Positions 27,613 to 35,986 of a DNA stretch of 64,000 nucleotides are shown here, piece after piece. The stretch spans positions 2,108,001-2,172,000 of the forward strand of contig NZ_CP021235.1 of assembly GCF_003585765.1 (NCBI RefSeq), in the 5' to 3' direction. Both the position numbers and the translations under genes were made by a program. This DNA is from Pontibacter actiniarum (GTDB lineage Bacteria; Bacteroidota; Bacteroidia; Cytophagales; Hymenobacteraceae). The notes beneath the pieces are model-generated. The model saw nothing but the letters and a program-made list of their open reading frames with translations, was not told the origin of the DNA and did no database searches. The first letter of the stretch is position 1, and each line of letters opens with the position of its first letter.

Positions 27613-28797
27613 ATGAGAAAAGGAAACACACGCAGTCTTCTGCTCATGGCCACCCTGCTGGGCGGCCTCAGCGTAAGCGGCCTTAGCGGCTGCAGCAGCA
27701 CAGCCTCAGAGCAGGAAACGACTACTACCGCGACCGAAGCTACCACCATGAGAATTGAGAAAGAGCCCTTTGGCACCACTCCCGACGGGCAGGAAATCAG
27801 CCTGTATACCCTCACCAATGCAAACGGTGTAAAAGTTAAGATTAGCAACTACGGCGCCATCGTGAACGCCATCATCACCCCGGATAAGAACGGCGAGATG
27901 GGAGATGTCGTGCTGGGCTTTAACGACGTGAACGGCTACATCCCTAACGACCCGCACATCGGCGGCGTTATCGGGCGCTTTGCCAACCGCATCGCGAAGG
28001 GCAAGTTTACACTGGATGGCCAGGAGTATACGCTCGCTGTGAACAACGCCCCGAACCACCTGCACGGCGGTAACATCGGCTTCGACCGCGTGGTGTGGCA
28101 GGCAGAAGAAATGCCGGAGCAAAACGCCATTGAGCTGACCTACCTGAGCAAGGACATGGAGGAAGGCTACCCGGGGAACCTGACGACCACCGTCCGCTAC
28201 ACCCTGACGGATGATAACGGACTGAAGATAGACTACAGCGCCACCACCGACAAAGCCACTCCTGTTAACCTGACCAACCACAGCTACTTTAACCTGTCGG
28301 CAGGCGAGGTGAAGGACGTGAGCAACCACATCATCCAGATCAACGCCGATAAGTATACAGCCGTTGATGCGTCCCTGATTCCAACGGGCGAGCTGGCAAG
28401 CGTAAAAGGCACCCAGCTGGACCTGACGCAGCCCCAGCCGATCGGGAAGTTCCTGAACCAGATACCGGGCGGCGGCTACGACCATAACTTTGTGCTGAAC
28501 AAAAGCGCGGAAGGTATGACCAAGGCAGCCGAAGTGTATGAGCCCACCTCTGGCCGCGTTCTGGAAGTGTACACCACGCAGCCGGGAATCCAGTTTTACA
28601 CCAGCAACTTCCTGGACGGCACCCTGACAGGCAAGAACGGCAACAAGTACACCAGGCACTACGCCTTTTGCCTCGAAACGCAGCACTTCCCGGACTCCCC
28701 GAACCAGACGGGCTTCCCGTCTACGATCCTGAGACCGGGCGAGACCTACCAGGAAAGCACCCTCTACAAGTTCTCTGTTAGGGCAGACAAGCAGTAA
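27613..28797 (+). CDS. galM: Aldose 1-epimerase (mutarotase), lipoprotein form
   Basis: 394 residues from ATG 27613 (MRKGNTRSLLLMA); an earlier TTG at 27583 is rejected because it weakens the signal. Type II signal with lipobox LSGC (Cys27) and a Ser/Thr/Glu-rich linker, so it is membrane-anchored and periplasmic. Mutarotase motifs: GVIGRFANRIAKG, catalytic His in HLHGGNIGFDR and in TNHSYFNL, catalytic Glu in ETQHFPDSPNQTGFPST. It interconverts alpha and beta anomers of hexoses. It precedes a GluP/FucP-type sugar symporter, so it probably supplies the anomer the importer prefers. Confidence 0.94.
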   Translation: MRKGNTRSLLLMATLLGGLSVSGLSGCSSTASEQETTTTATEATTMRIEKEPFGTTPDGQEISLYTLTNANGVKVKISNYGAIVNAIITPDKNGEMGDVVLGFNDVNGYIPNDPHIGGVIGRFANRIAKGKFTLDGQEYTLAVNNAPNHLHGGNIGFDRVVWQAEEMPEQNAIELTYLSKDMEEGYPGNLTTTVRYTLTDDNGLKIDYSATTDKATPVNLTNHSYFNLSAGEVKDVSNHIIQINADKYTAVDASLIPTGELASVKGTQLDLTQPQPIGKFLNQIPGGGYDHNFVLNKSAEGMTKAAEVYEPTSGRVLEVYTTQPGIQFYTSNFLDGTLTGKNGNKYTRHYAFCLETQHFPDSPNQTGFPSTILRPGETYQESTLYKFSVRADKQ

Positions 28798-29036
28798 AAG
28801 GGGCCGGCAGCGGCACCTGCCCGCTACAGCAGCGTTTGCTGCCATGGCATTTCAGGGTTAGGTCCGCGGGGCTCTTTTGGCTAAGGAGTGCAGAAGGGCT
28901 ACCGTTGTGTCTCGCCTCGTGGCACAGCCCAGGAAACAGACACCCGGCACAGGCTGCCGATAAAGTTGAACCATTAAAAACCTGCCCCGGCAGGTAGCTA
29001 AACCGAATACTAACGAATTAATAAACGATCAAAGAA

Positions 29037-30455
29037 ATGGCCGGAACCACCCATACCGACGTGAATGCTGCCAAAGCGGCCAGCGGAAACGCCGTTACTA
29101 AAAAATACACGGGCCCGCTCATCACGGTAACGATGCTCTTCTTCATGTGGGGCTTCATCACGTGTTTGAACGACATCCTGATACCGAAACTGCAGCAAGT
29201 GTTTACCCTGGAGCTGTGGCAGGCGATGCTAATCCAGACGGCCTTCTTCGGCGCTTACTTCTTTATCTCGCTGCTGTACTTTATCATGTCGATCACCAAA
29301 GGGGATCCTATCCGCAAGATCGGCTATAAAAACGGTATTATCGTCGGCCTTGTCATCGCTGCTGTGGGGTGTGCCCTTTTTTACCCTGCCGCCGACCTGC
29401 ATAGCTACGGTTTCTTTCTGGGGGCCCTGTTTATACTTGCCTCGGGCATTACCGTGCTACAGATAGCCGCTAACCCGTATGTAACCATTCTTGGACCGCC
29501 GGAAAGTGCGGCCAGCCGCCTCAACATGACCCAGGCGCTAAACTCACTGGGTACAACCGTGGCCCCTATCATCGGCGGCTACCTAATTTTTGGCGCGGTT
29601 AACGCCGAAAGCGCAGGGGCCGACTCTGTAAAGCTGCCTTACCTCGGTTTGGCGGCCACGCTCCTGGCCATCGCCGTGCTGATTAAAATCGCGAAGCTGC
29701 CAAGCATCCAAAGCGAAGACGACATTACCCCGGACGCGGGCGCGCTGCGTTACCGCCACCTGGTGCTGGGCATTGTGTGTATTTTCGCCTACGTGGGCGG
29801 GGAGGTTGCCATCGGCAGCACCCTGATCAACTTCTTCAGGCTTCCGGAAATCGCAGGGTTGGATGAGACGCAGGCGGGCCACTTCCTGGCCTTTTACTGG
29901 GGTGGCGCCATGGTGGGCCGCTTCTTCGGCGCTGTTGCCCTCTCAAGCATGAAGAACAGCACGTTTAAGTACCTGATCATCGCCGGTATCGCTGCCGTTG
30001 TGTTTGTCATTATCTCATCAGTTTACAGTATGGATGAGGCCTTGATTACCCTCGGCCTGATTGCCCTGAACTTTGTAGTACTGATGCTGGGCCGCTTTAT
30101 CCCGAACAGAACCCTGGGGCTGTTTGCCGGCACCGTGGTTGTGCTCCTGCTCATTACCAGCTTTGCGACAGGATCGGTGGCAATGTGGGCCGTTATCGCC
30201 ATCGGCCTGTTTAACTCCATCATGTTCCCGACCATCTTCACACTGGCGATCAAAGACCTGGGCGTGCACACGTCACAGGGTTCTTCGCTGCTGGTGATGG
30301 CCATTGTGGGAGGTGCTATCATACCGCCGCTGCAAGGCGCCATTGCCGACGCGACCGGTAACCTGCAGCTTTCATTCCTGGTACCGATGGTCTGCTACCT
30401 GTACATTATGTACTATGGCTTCTCCGGCTCGAAAGTGAAGGAGCCTGCAGCGTAA
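29037..30455 (+). CDS. gluP: Glucose/galactose MFS symporter (FucP/GluP family)
   Basis: 472 residues, 12 predicted transmembrane helices. FHS-family signatures: FFMWGFITCLNDILIPKLQ near the N-terminus, QIAANPYVTILGPPESAASRLNMTQALNSLGTTVAP and GLFNSIMFPTIFTLAIKDLG. It imports monosaccharide with protons or sodium at the inner membrane. It lies downstream of galM in the same direction with a 239-base gap, and is followed by a strong terminator. Glucose or galactose is likely; fucose is not excluded. Confidence 0.92.
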   Translation: MAGTTHTDVNAAKAASGNAVTKKYTGPLITVTMLFFMWGFITCLNDILIPKLQQVFTLELWQAMLIQTAFFGAYFFISLLYFIMSITKGDPIRKIGYKNGIIVGLVIAAVGCALFYPAADLHSYGFFLGALFILASGITVLQIAANPYVTILGPPESAASRLNMTQALNSLGTTVAPIIGGYLIFGAVNAESAGADSVKLPYLGLAATLLAIAVLIKIAKLPSIQSEDDITPDAGALRYRHLVLGIVCIFAYVGGEVAIGSTLINFFRLPEIAGLDETQAGHFLAFYWGGAMVGRFFGAVALSSMKNSTFKYLIIAGIAAVVFVIISSVYSMDEALITLGLIALNFVVLMLGRFIPNRTLGLFAGTVVVLLLITSFATGSVAMWAVIAIGLFNSIMFPTIFTLAIKDLGVHTSQGSSLLVMAIVGGAIIPPLQGAIADATGNLQLSFLVPMVCYLYIMYYGFSGSKVKEPAA

Positions 30456-30477
30456 GGCACATCATAACGCTTTTTAT

Positions 30478-30511
30478 AAAGGCAGCCTGCTACCACAGGC
30501 TGCCTTTTTTG
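30478..30511 (+). terminator. Terminator of the sugar symporter gene
   Basis: AAGGCAGCCTG/CAGGCTGCCTT stem, 6-base loop, then TTTTTT. Confidence 0.92.
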
Positions 30512-30660
30512 TGCCCCTGCAGCGAAACGCGCGCCCGCGCACTAGCAGCTTTCTCAGAATTGCTTAACTTACGGCCAGGCTGCTGCAGCAGCACCATACT
30601 TAAAACGCCTGCACAGCAGTTTTAGAAGAGCCAAAGTATAAACGCAGCCTGCCTCCACCG

Positions 30661-32955
30661 ATGAAACACCTCCCCTACATCCTGCTGCTCCTTTGCATGC
30701 TCTGTACTGCGCCGCATGTGGTGCAGGCGCAGCAGAAGCGACCGGCACACCGGCCCAGGATTGGTTTGGTGCTGAGCGGTGGCGGCGCAAAGGGGATGGC
30801 GCACATCGGCTTTCTGAAAGTGATGGAGAAAGCCGGGATTCGCCCTGACTATATTACCGGCACAAGTATGGGTAGCCTGGTGGGTGCGCTATACGCCCTT
30901 GGCTACTCTGCCGAGGAGATTGAGCGCATAGCGCTGGAACAGGACTGGGAAATGCTGCTGAGCAACCAGGTGCCGCTGAGCCAGATTGCCATGGAGGAGA
31001 AAGACTACTATGGCCGCTACCTGCTGGAGCTACCGGTGAACAACTTTGAGATCGGCTTTCCGAGCGGCTTGATCGAAGGGCAGGCCCTTAACAACCTGCT
31101 CATCCGCCTGTCCCGCGGCGCGCACGGCATCCAGAGCTTCAACCAACTCCCCACCCCCTTCGCTTGTGTTGCCACTGATCTTACAACGGGGGAAAAGGTG
31201 GTGCTGCGGCAAGGCTTTCTGCCCGAGGCGCTGCGGGCCAGCATGGCCATTCCCACCGTTTTCACGCCCGTAAAGCTGGACGGCCGCCTGCTCGTAGACG
31301 GGGGTTTGGTCCAGAACTTCCCGGTGCAGGAAGCCCTGGACATGGGGGCTGACTTCGTGATTGGGGTGAACGTGGGCGGCGGACTGGAGCCAGAGAAGAA
31401 CCTAAAGTCAATGCTCGATGTGCTGGTGCAGGCTACGTTTTTCACAAGCGCCTCCAACCTGGAGAGCGAGAAGAAAAAGACGGACCTGCTGATTGACGTG
31501 CTGCCGAGCCTGGAGGGCTACAGCACCGGCAGCTTTGCCGACACCAAAGAGATCATCCGGATCGGAGAACATGTGGCGCGGCAGTATGAAGACAGCCTGC
31601 GCACACTGGCCGCCTATTTCAAGTCTTTTCCCGAGCCGATGCACCGGCCGGTGTACCGCAGCCGCCAGGACTCCGTGCAGATAAGCCGTTTGCACATCAG
31701 CGGGGCCAGCTCTATGCCCAAGCGTATTATTCGGCGCCGGCTGCGGCTAAACGAGCATGAGACCACGTCCATCAGGAGCATCGAAAACCGGATTGAAATA
31801 CTTTACGGCACGGGCCGCTTCAACAAAGTTTCTTACGCCATGGTACCGGCCGACAGCGGTGGCCATTACCTGCAGGTAAACGTGGAGGAGGCAGCTGAGG
31901 CGGCGTTAAAAGCAGCCGTATACTACGACTCTGAGAACCGTGCCGGAGCCACGGTGAACTATACCCACCGTAACCTGCTCTGGGAGCGCTCCCGTTTTGT
32001 GGCCGAGGTGGACCTGGGGCAGAACATCCGCAGCGATGTGAACTACCTCAAGTACATGGGCTACCGCAACCAGCTGGCCCTGAAGCTGGCCAGCCAGTAC
32101 TATAAGAACGATATGTCTTTGTTTGATGATAGGGGCAGCAAGGTGGCCATCTTTCAGCAGAACGCGAATGTGGGGCAGCTGGGCTGGCAGACCACGACTA
32201 ACAACACCTGGACGCTGGGGCAGCGGCTGGAGTACAAGCTCGCGCGCCTGTACCCGCAGGTAGCCGGCCAGGTCACCATCGACTCTGTTTCTGTCGATGT
32301 AAGCGCACTGGAGCAGCTAAAGGTGCGCAACTGGGGGCTCTCCACGTTTTTCCGGCTCAACACACTCAACAGGCACGCCTACCCCACCCGTGGCTGGAGA
32401 ACCGAGCTGCAGGCCAACTTTATCTTCGGCAACAAGTTCTCCGTCCGCGCGGGAGAAGAGCACCCGGAGCTGGCACAGCTGCTCGGCAACAGCGACATTG
32501 TTCCGTACTTCAAGGTTGCCCTGCAGGCGAACGGGGTGGTGCCGCTGCGCCGCAACCTGAGCCTGATGCTACGCCATGGGCTGTTCCTCTACACCAGCAA
32601 CGACCTCCCGATAGGTGAAGAAACCATGATCGGGGGCTATACTTCCGTGCTGCCAAACATGGTGGAGTACCGTGCTGCAGAGCCTTTCGCCTACTATACC
32701 GATAACCTGTTTTACTCCGGCATCGGCCTGCAGGTGGAGCTACGCAGAAAGCTCTACCTGCAGGCGACATCCACCCTCATCAATACCAGTATACTGCACG
32801 GCTACCGCAGCTTGCGCGGTAAAAGCACCCGTGTCGGCTACGGCGCCACCCTCGGCTACCTCACGCCTTTTGGCCCGGTAACACTAGGCACTGCCCATGA
32901 AGACGGTTCGGAATGGCGCGGCTTTATCAGCCTCGGTTTCAGGCTGCCCTGGTAA
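30661..32955 (+). CDS. Patatin-like phospholipase fused to a POTRA/Omp85 barrel
   Basis: 764 residues with a signal peptide ending near VVQAQ. Residues about 35-310 form a patatin domain: oxyanion loop SGGGAKG, nucleophile Ser69 in GTSMGS and catalytic Asp213 in VDGGLVQNFPVQ. Residues about 340-410 resemble one POTRA domain (ISRLHISGASSMPKRIIRRRL ... GTGRFNKVSY). The rest is an Omp85-type outer-membrane barrel ending in an aromatic-rich strand with terminal Trp. This is the PlpD-like type Vd autotransporter layout: the barrel anchors or exports a lipase. Monocistronic. Confidence 0.92.
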   Translation: MKHLPYILLLLCMLCTAPHVVQAQQKRPAHRPRIGLVLSGGGAKGMAHIGFLKVMEKAGIRPDYITGTSMGSLVGALYALGYSAEEIERIALEQDWEMLLSNQVPLSQIAMEEKDYYGRYLLELPVNNFEIGFPSGLIEGQALNNLLIRLSRGAHGIQSFNQLPTPFACVATDLTTGEKVVLRQGFLPEALRASMAIPTVFTPVKLDGRLLVDGGLVQNFPVQEALDMGADFVIGVNVGGGLEPEKNLKSMLDVLVQATFFTSASNLESEKKKTDLLIDVLPSLEGYSTGSFADTKEIIRIGEHVARQYEDSLRTLAAYFKSFPEPMHRPVYRSRQDSVQISRLHISGASSMPKRIIRRRLRLNEHETTSIRSIENRIEILYGTGRFNKVSYAMVPADSGGHYLQVNVEEAAEAALKAAVYYDSENRAGATVNYTHRNLLWERSRFVAEVDLGQNIRSDVNYLKYMGYRNQLALKLASQYYKNDMSLFDDRGSKVAIFQQNANVGQLGWQTTTNNTWTLGQRLEYKLARLYPQVAGQVTIDSVSVDVSALEQLKVRNWGLSTFFRLNTLNRHAYPTRGWRTELQANFIFGNKFSVRAGEEHPELAQLLGNSDIVPYFKVALQANGVVPLRRNLSLMLRHGLFLYTSNDLPIGEETMIGGYTSVLPNMVEYRAAEPFAYYTDNLFYSGIGLQVELRRKLYLQATSTLINTSILHGYRSLRGKSTRVGYGATLGYLTPFGPVTLGTAHEDGSEWRGFISLGFRLPW

Positions 32956-33132
32956 GCAGAGTCAAATATAAAAACAGTATCCTCCTACTTAACACAGCTT
33001 GTGCAAACCAGCGAGATAAGTTCACCCAGCTTCTGCAGCAGCTGACACTAAGAATCCCTCCCTTCGCCATAATAAAGGGTATTAAGTACAAGTAGCCACA
33101 AACTTTTATACTTTTTCACGTTTATACTGGAC

Positions 33133-33157
33133 CACAAGCAGAAACAGTCTGCTTGTG
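33133..33157 (+). other. Leader hairpin upstream of the S8 peptidase gene
   Basis: Perfect 10-bp stem CACAAGCAGA/TCTGCTTGTG with a 5-base loop, 26 bases before the start codon and after a TATACTT-rich A/T patch that may be the promoter. Probably a 5'-leader stabiliser. Confidence 0.45.
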
Positions 33158-33183
33158 TATTTCTCACCTTAAACAAACCCTTT

Positions 33184-34713
33184 ATGTACAGCAAACTTAC
33201 CAGCCGCGTAGTTTACCCGGCACTAGCCCTTGCTTTGTTATTTGGTTGCTCACCCGACAACGACCAGGCGTCACCTGTGGCTGACTTCAGCGCAGACGCT
33301 GCCAGCGCTGCTCAAAGCGGCGGTGCGAACCCGGCCGTAAAACTCAAGAGAGGCCATTACCTGGTGGTTGCCACCTCCAACTCACTACCTGCTGATATCA
33401 AAGAGCAGCTGAGAGGGATAGAAGGGGAAGTGACAGGCCTGATGACAGAAGTAGGCATCGCCACTGTTACCTCCAGCGACCCGAACTTTGCGGCAAAAGC
33501 CAGCAAAATAAACGGAGTCGGCTCTGTTATCCGCGACATGGACATCCAGTGGCTTAGCCCTGACCAGGAAAAGGTGGTGGAGTTTGACGCCGCCAGCTAT
33601 GGCAACCCGCCAGCCAGCGGAGACGACGACAGGTACTTTAACCTGCAGTGGGGCCACGATGCAGTGGACGCACCGGAAGCCTGGAACGCCGGTTACCGCG
33701 GCAAGGGAGTGCGTGTTGCCGTACTGGACAGCGGTTTTGACCTGGACCACGCAGACCTGGCTCCGAACATTGACTTTGCAGCCAGCAAAAACTTTGTACC
33801 CGGTGAGGAATTAGGCTATGCCCTTGCGGATGTAGGTAGCCATGGCTCCCACACTGCCGGCACCATCGCCGCGGCCGATAACGGGATAGGCACGATCGGT
33901 GTAGCCCCGGAGGCACAGCTCATTTTGGTTAAAGTGCTGCGCGATTCTGGCTCAGGCTCCTTCTCCTGGATACTGGAAGGCATTTTACATGCTGTAAACC
34001 AGGGCGCTGACGTGATCAGCATGAGCATTGGCGCCTCTATGCCAGCCAACGGCAAGTTCCTTGACGACAACGGCACGCCTGATGACCCGACAGATGACTT
34101 TATCGTGAGCGACACCAAAGCAGTGCATGAGCTCTTGAACGCCATCAACAAGGTGACAACGTATGCCACCAAAAAAGGCGCGACAGTGATCGCCTCTGCC
34201 GGTAATGAGGCAAACAACGGCAACAAAGACAAGTCGTTGATCCACCTTCCTTCCGGCGCCCCGAACGTGATCTCTATTTCTGCAAGTGCGCCGCAGGGAT
34301 GGGCACTGGCCCCTACTACTGCCAACCTCGACTTTATGGCCTCCTACTCCAACTACGGCACGTCTGATGTAGACTTTGCTGCTCCCGGCGGAGACTATGT
34401 ATATCCGGGCATCGAACGAGCCACTATAGGCGGCGTTAACCAGTACGTGTATGTGTTCGACTACGTGTTTAGTACTGGCAGTAGCCTTACCCCAGGCAAG
34501 AACTCTTACTATTGGTCGGTAGGCACAAGTATGGCAGCACCGCATGCTGCCGGCGTAGCAGCCATCATCATAGGCAAGCACGGAGGCCAAATGGACCCGG
34601 CCCTGGTAAAAGCCGCCCTCAGATCCTCTGCTGACGATCTGGGCAAACCCGGCAGAGACCCATACTACGGCTATGGCCGCGTGAACGCTTTCAAAGCTGT
34701 TTCCGCACTATAA
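33184..34713 (+). CDS. S8-family subtilisin-like serine protease, lipoprotein
   Basis: 509 residues. Lipobox ALLFGC (Cys22) after a short signal, then a Ser/Ala-rich linker. Residues about 55-125 resemble an inhibitor I9 propeptide (HYLVVATSNSLPADIKEQL). Catalytic triad: Asp182 in VAVLDSGFD, His220 in SHGSHTAGT, Ser449 in GTSMAAPHAAG; oxyanion Asn in SAGNEANN. A surface-anchored or periplasmic endoprotease. A strong terminator follows, so it is a single-gene transcript. Confidence 0.94.
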   Translation: MYSKLTSRVVYPALALALLFGCSPDNDQASPVADFSADAASAAQSGGANPAVKLKRGHYLVVATSNSLPADIKEQLRGIEGEVTGLMTEVGIATVTSSDPNFAAKASKINGVGSVIRDMDIQWLSPDQEKVVEFDAASYGNPPASGDDDRYFNLQWGHDAVDAPEAWNAGYRGKGVRVAVLDSGFDLDHADLAPNIDFAASKNFVPGEELGYALADVGSHGSHTAGTIAAADNGIGTIGVAPEAQLILVKVLRDSGSGSFSWILEGILHAVNQGADVISMSIGASMPANGKFLDDNGTPDDPTDDFIVSDTKAVHELLNAINKVTTYATKKGATVIASAGNEANNGNKDKSLIHLPSGAPNVISISASAPQGWALAPTTANLDFMASYSNYGTSDVDFAAPGGDYVYPGIERATIGGVNQYVYVFDYVFSTGSSLTPGKNSYYWSVGTSMAAPHAAGVAAIIIGKHGGQMDPALVKAALRSSADDLGKPGRDPYYGYGRVNAFKAVSAL

Positions 34714-34731
34714 CCTACACCATACCTGCAA

Positions 34732-34779
34732 CAAGCCTTCTCAGCCTGAACATGGGTTGGGAAGGCTTGCTGCTTTTTA
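34732..34779 (+). terminator. Terminator of the S8 protease gene
   Basis: CAAGCCTTC/GAAGGCTTG stem with a partly paired 20-base interior, followed by CTGCTTTTTA. Confidence 0.8.
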
Positions 34780-34843
34780 GCACCTCCCGCATAAATTTAG
34801 CCTCCCCGGGCAATTGCCCTTTTACAGACTCAACACATGGCTG

Positions 34844-34851
34844 TACCTTTG
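34844..34851 (+). promoter_or_regulatory. -7 element (TACCTTTG) of the CAT-like gene
   Basis: Perfect TAnnTTTG with a T-rich stretch (TTTTA) 19 bases upstream at the -33 position. It lies 43 bases before ATG 34894 and inside the longer open frame from 34837, which argues for the downstream start. Confidence 0.65.
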
Positions 34852-34893
34852 TGGTATACAAAAACGATTTGTTTACCGCGTATTGGCCACAAC

Positions 34894-35544
34894 ATGAAAC
34901 CACTGTACCCTAAGCACCCCTTCCCCGTGGAAGGCTGGGAGCGCGAAGAGCACTTTCACTTCTTCCGCACGTTTACACAACCCTTCTTCAACATCAGCAC
35001 AGAAGTAGACATTACCGGGCTGTACCGCTACTGCAAACGGCAGGGGCTGTCTGTGTTTCTGGGTTACCTGCACGCGGCCACTGAAGCGGCCCGCGCCACA
35101 GAGAACTTCCTGCTACGCCTGGAGGGCGACAGTATCGTGAAGTATGAGGCGATTGACATTTCCAGCACCGTACTGAAGCACAACAAGGCTATCTCCTTCG
35201 TACACCTGCCCCACCACCCTGACCTGCAGACTTTTTGTGCCGAGTCGGCAGAGATTGTGGCCAAGGCCAAAGAAAGCAAGGGCCTGCTGTATGGCTATAA
35301 CGGGCCCGACCTGCTACACAGCACAACGCTGCCGTGGTTCAAGCTAAAAGGGATGGAACATGCGTTTACCGTAAACCCGGACGACTCGGTGCCAAAGCTG
35401 GCTTTCGGGCAACTTGAAATGCAGGGAGAGCGCGTGGTGCTACCGCTGTGCATTGGCCTACACCATGCGCTGGCTGACGGTTACCATGTGCATCTGTACC
35501 TTGAGAAGTATAAAGCACTGGTAGAAAGCCTTGAAGAGCAGTAA
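34894..35544 (+). CDS. Chloramphenicol acetyltransferase-like protein
   Basis: 216 residues from ATG 34894 (MKPLYPKHPF), chosen because a good promoter lies inside the longer frame. CAT fold: FFRTFTQPFFNISTEVDIT near the start, and the active-site motif HHALADG with catalytic His191 and Asp195. The family transfers acetyl from acetyl-CoA to hydroxyl groups; in CAT the substrate is chloramphenicol. Chromosomal CAT-like genes are common in Bacteroidota and often do not confer resistance, so the substrate is left open. A hairpin follows the stop. Confidence 0.88.
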   Translation: MKPLYPKHPFPVEGWEREEHFHFFRTFTQPFFNISTEVDITGLYRYCKRQGLSVFLGYLHAATEAARATENFLLRLEGDSIVKYEAIDISSTVLKHNKAISFVHLPHHPDLQTFCAESAEIVAKAKESKGLLYGYNGPDLLHSTTLPWFKLKGMEHAFTVNPDDSVPKLAFGQLEMQGERVVLPLCIGLHHALADGYHVHLYLEKYKALVESLEEQ

Positions 35545-35564
35545 GATTTTATAGTTACACCAAG

Positions 35565-35593
35565 TCGGGGGCTTCGGAAAAGGGAGCCCCCGA
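35565..35593 (+). terminator. Hairpin after the CAT-like gene
   Basis: Nine-base stem TCGGGGGCT/AGCCCCCGA with an 11-base loop, 21 bases after the stop. The U-run is poor. Confidence 0.55.
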
Positions 35594-35986
35594 TTACCCC
35601 TAAGCACAGTTCCTCTTACACTTTCCCGTAGCGTTGCAGGCACAGCTTCGCTTCCACCTGCCTCCTCACGAGGCAAAAAACCTCCTTTGCCCTACCGGAG
35701 ATAACACTTTTGCTGATCAGGGCTCCGCCTGTAGAACCATCCCCGCTTCTGCTTTCCTCCTATCCCTGTTTCTCAGCACCCTCCCCGCCTAATCACCAGC
35801 CCCGCTATGCGAATCTACCTGCATGATGGCGTTCTTCCTGCCATTTCTGCAAGCCTTGCATTAAAAATTTGATAAATATTTCATATTTACTTGCTTTTGC
35901 TTTATATTTATCAATAAATTAGATAAACATATTCATATTTATTAACGATATAAGGTTATTATTGTCAATTTAACAAATACCCACCT
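35594..35986 (+). other. Amt upstream region with a 140-base A/T-rich tract
   Basis: No gene seen. About 35850-35975 is strongly A/T-rich with repeated TTTAT, ATAAAT and ATATTT words directly before amt. This is the most A/T-rich stretch of the window and probably holds the amt promoter and binding sites for regulators or nucleoid proteins. Confidence 0.5.

Noticed and set aside
27706..28845. 379-codon minus-strand frame across galM
   Set aside because: Antisense shadow; galM catalytic motifs are intact on the plus strand.
34894..35544. Acquired chloramphenicol resistance gene
   Set aside because: The CAT fold and HHxxxDG motif are present, but there are no mobile-element signs and the gene has a native-looking promoter. 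Chromosomal CAT-like proteins of Bacteroidota often act on other substrates, so resistance is not claimed.
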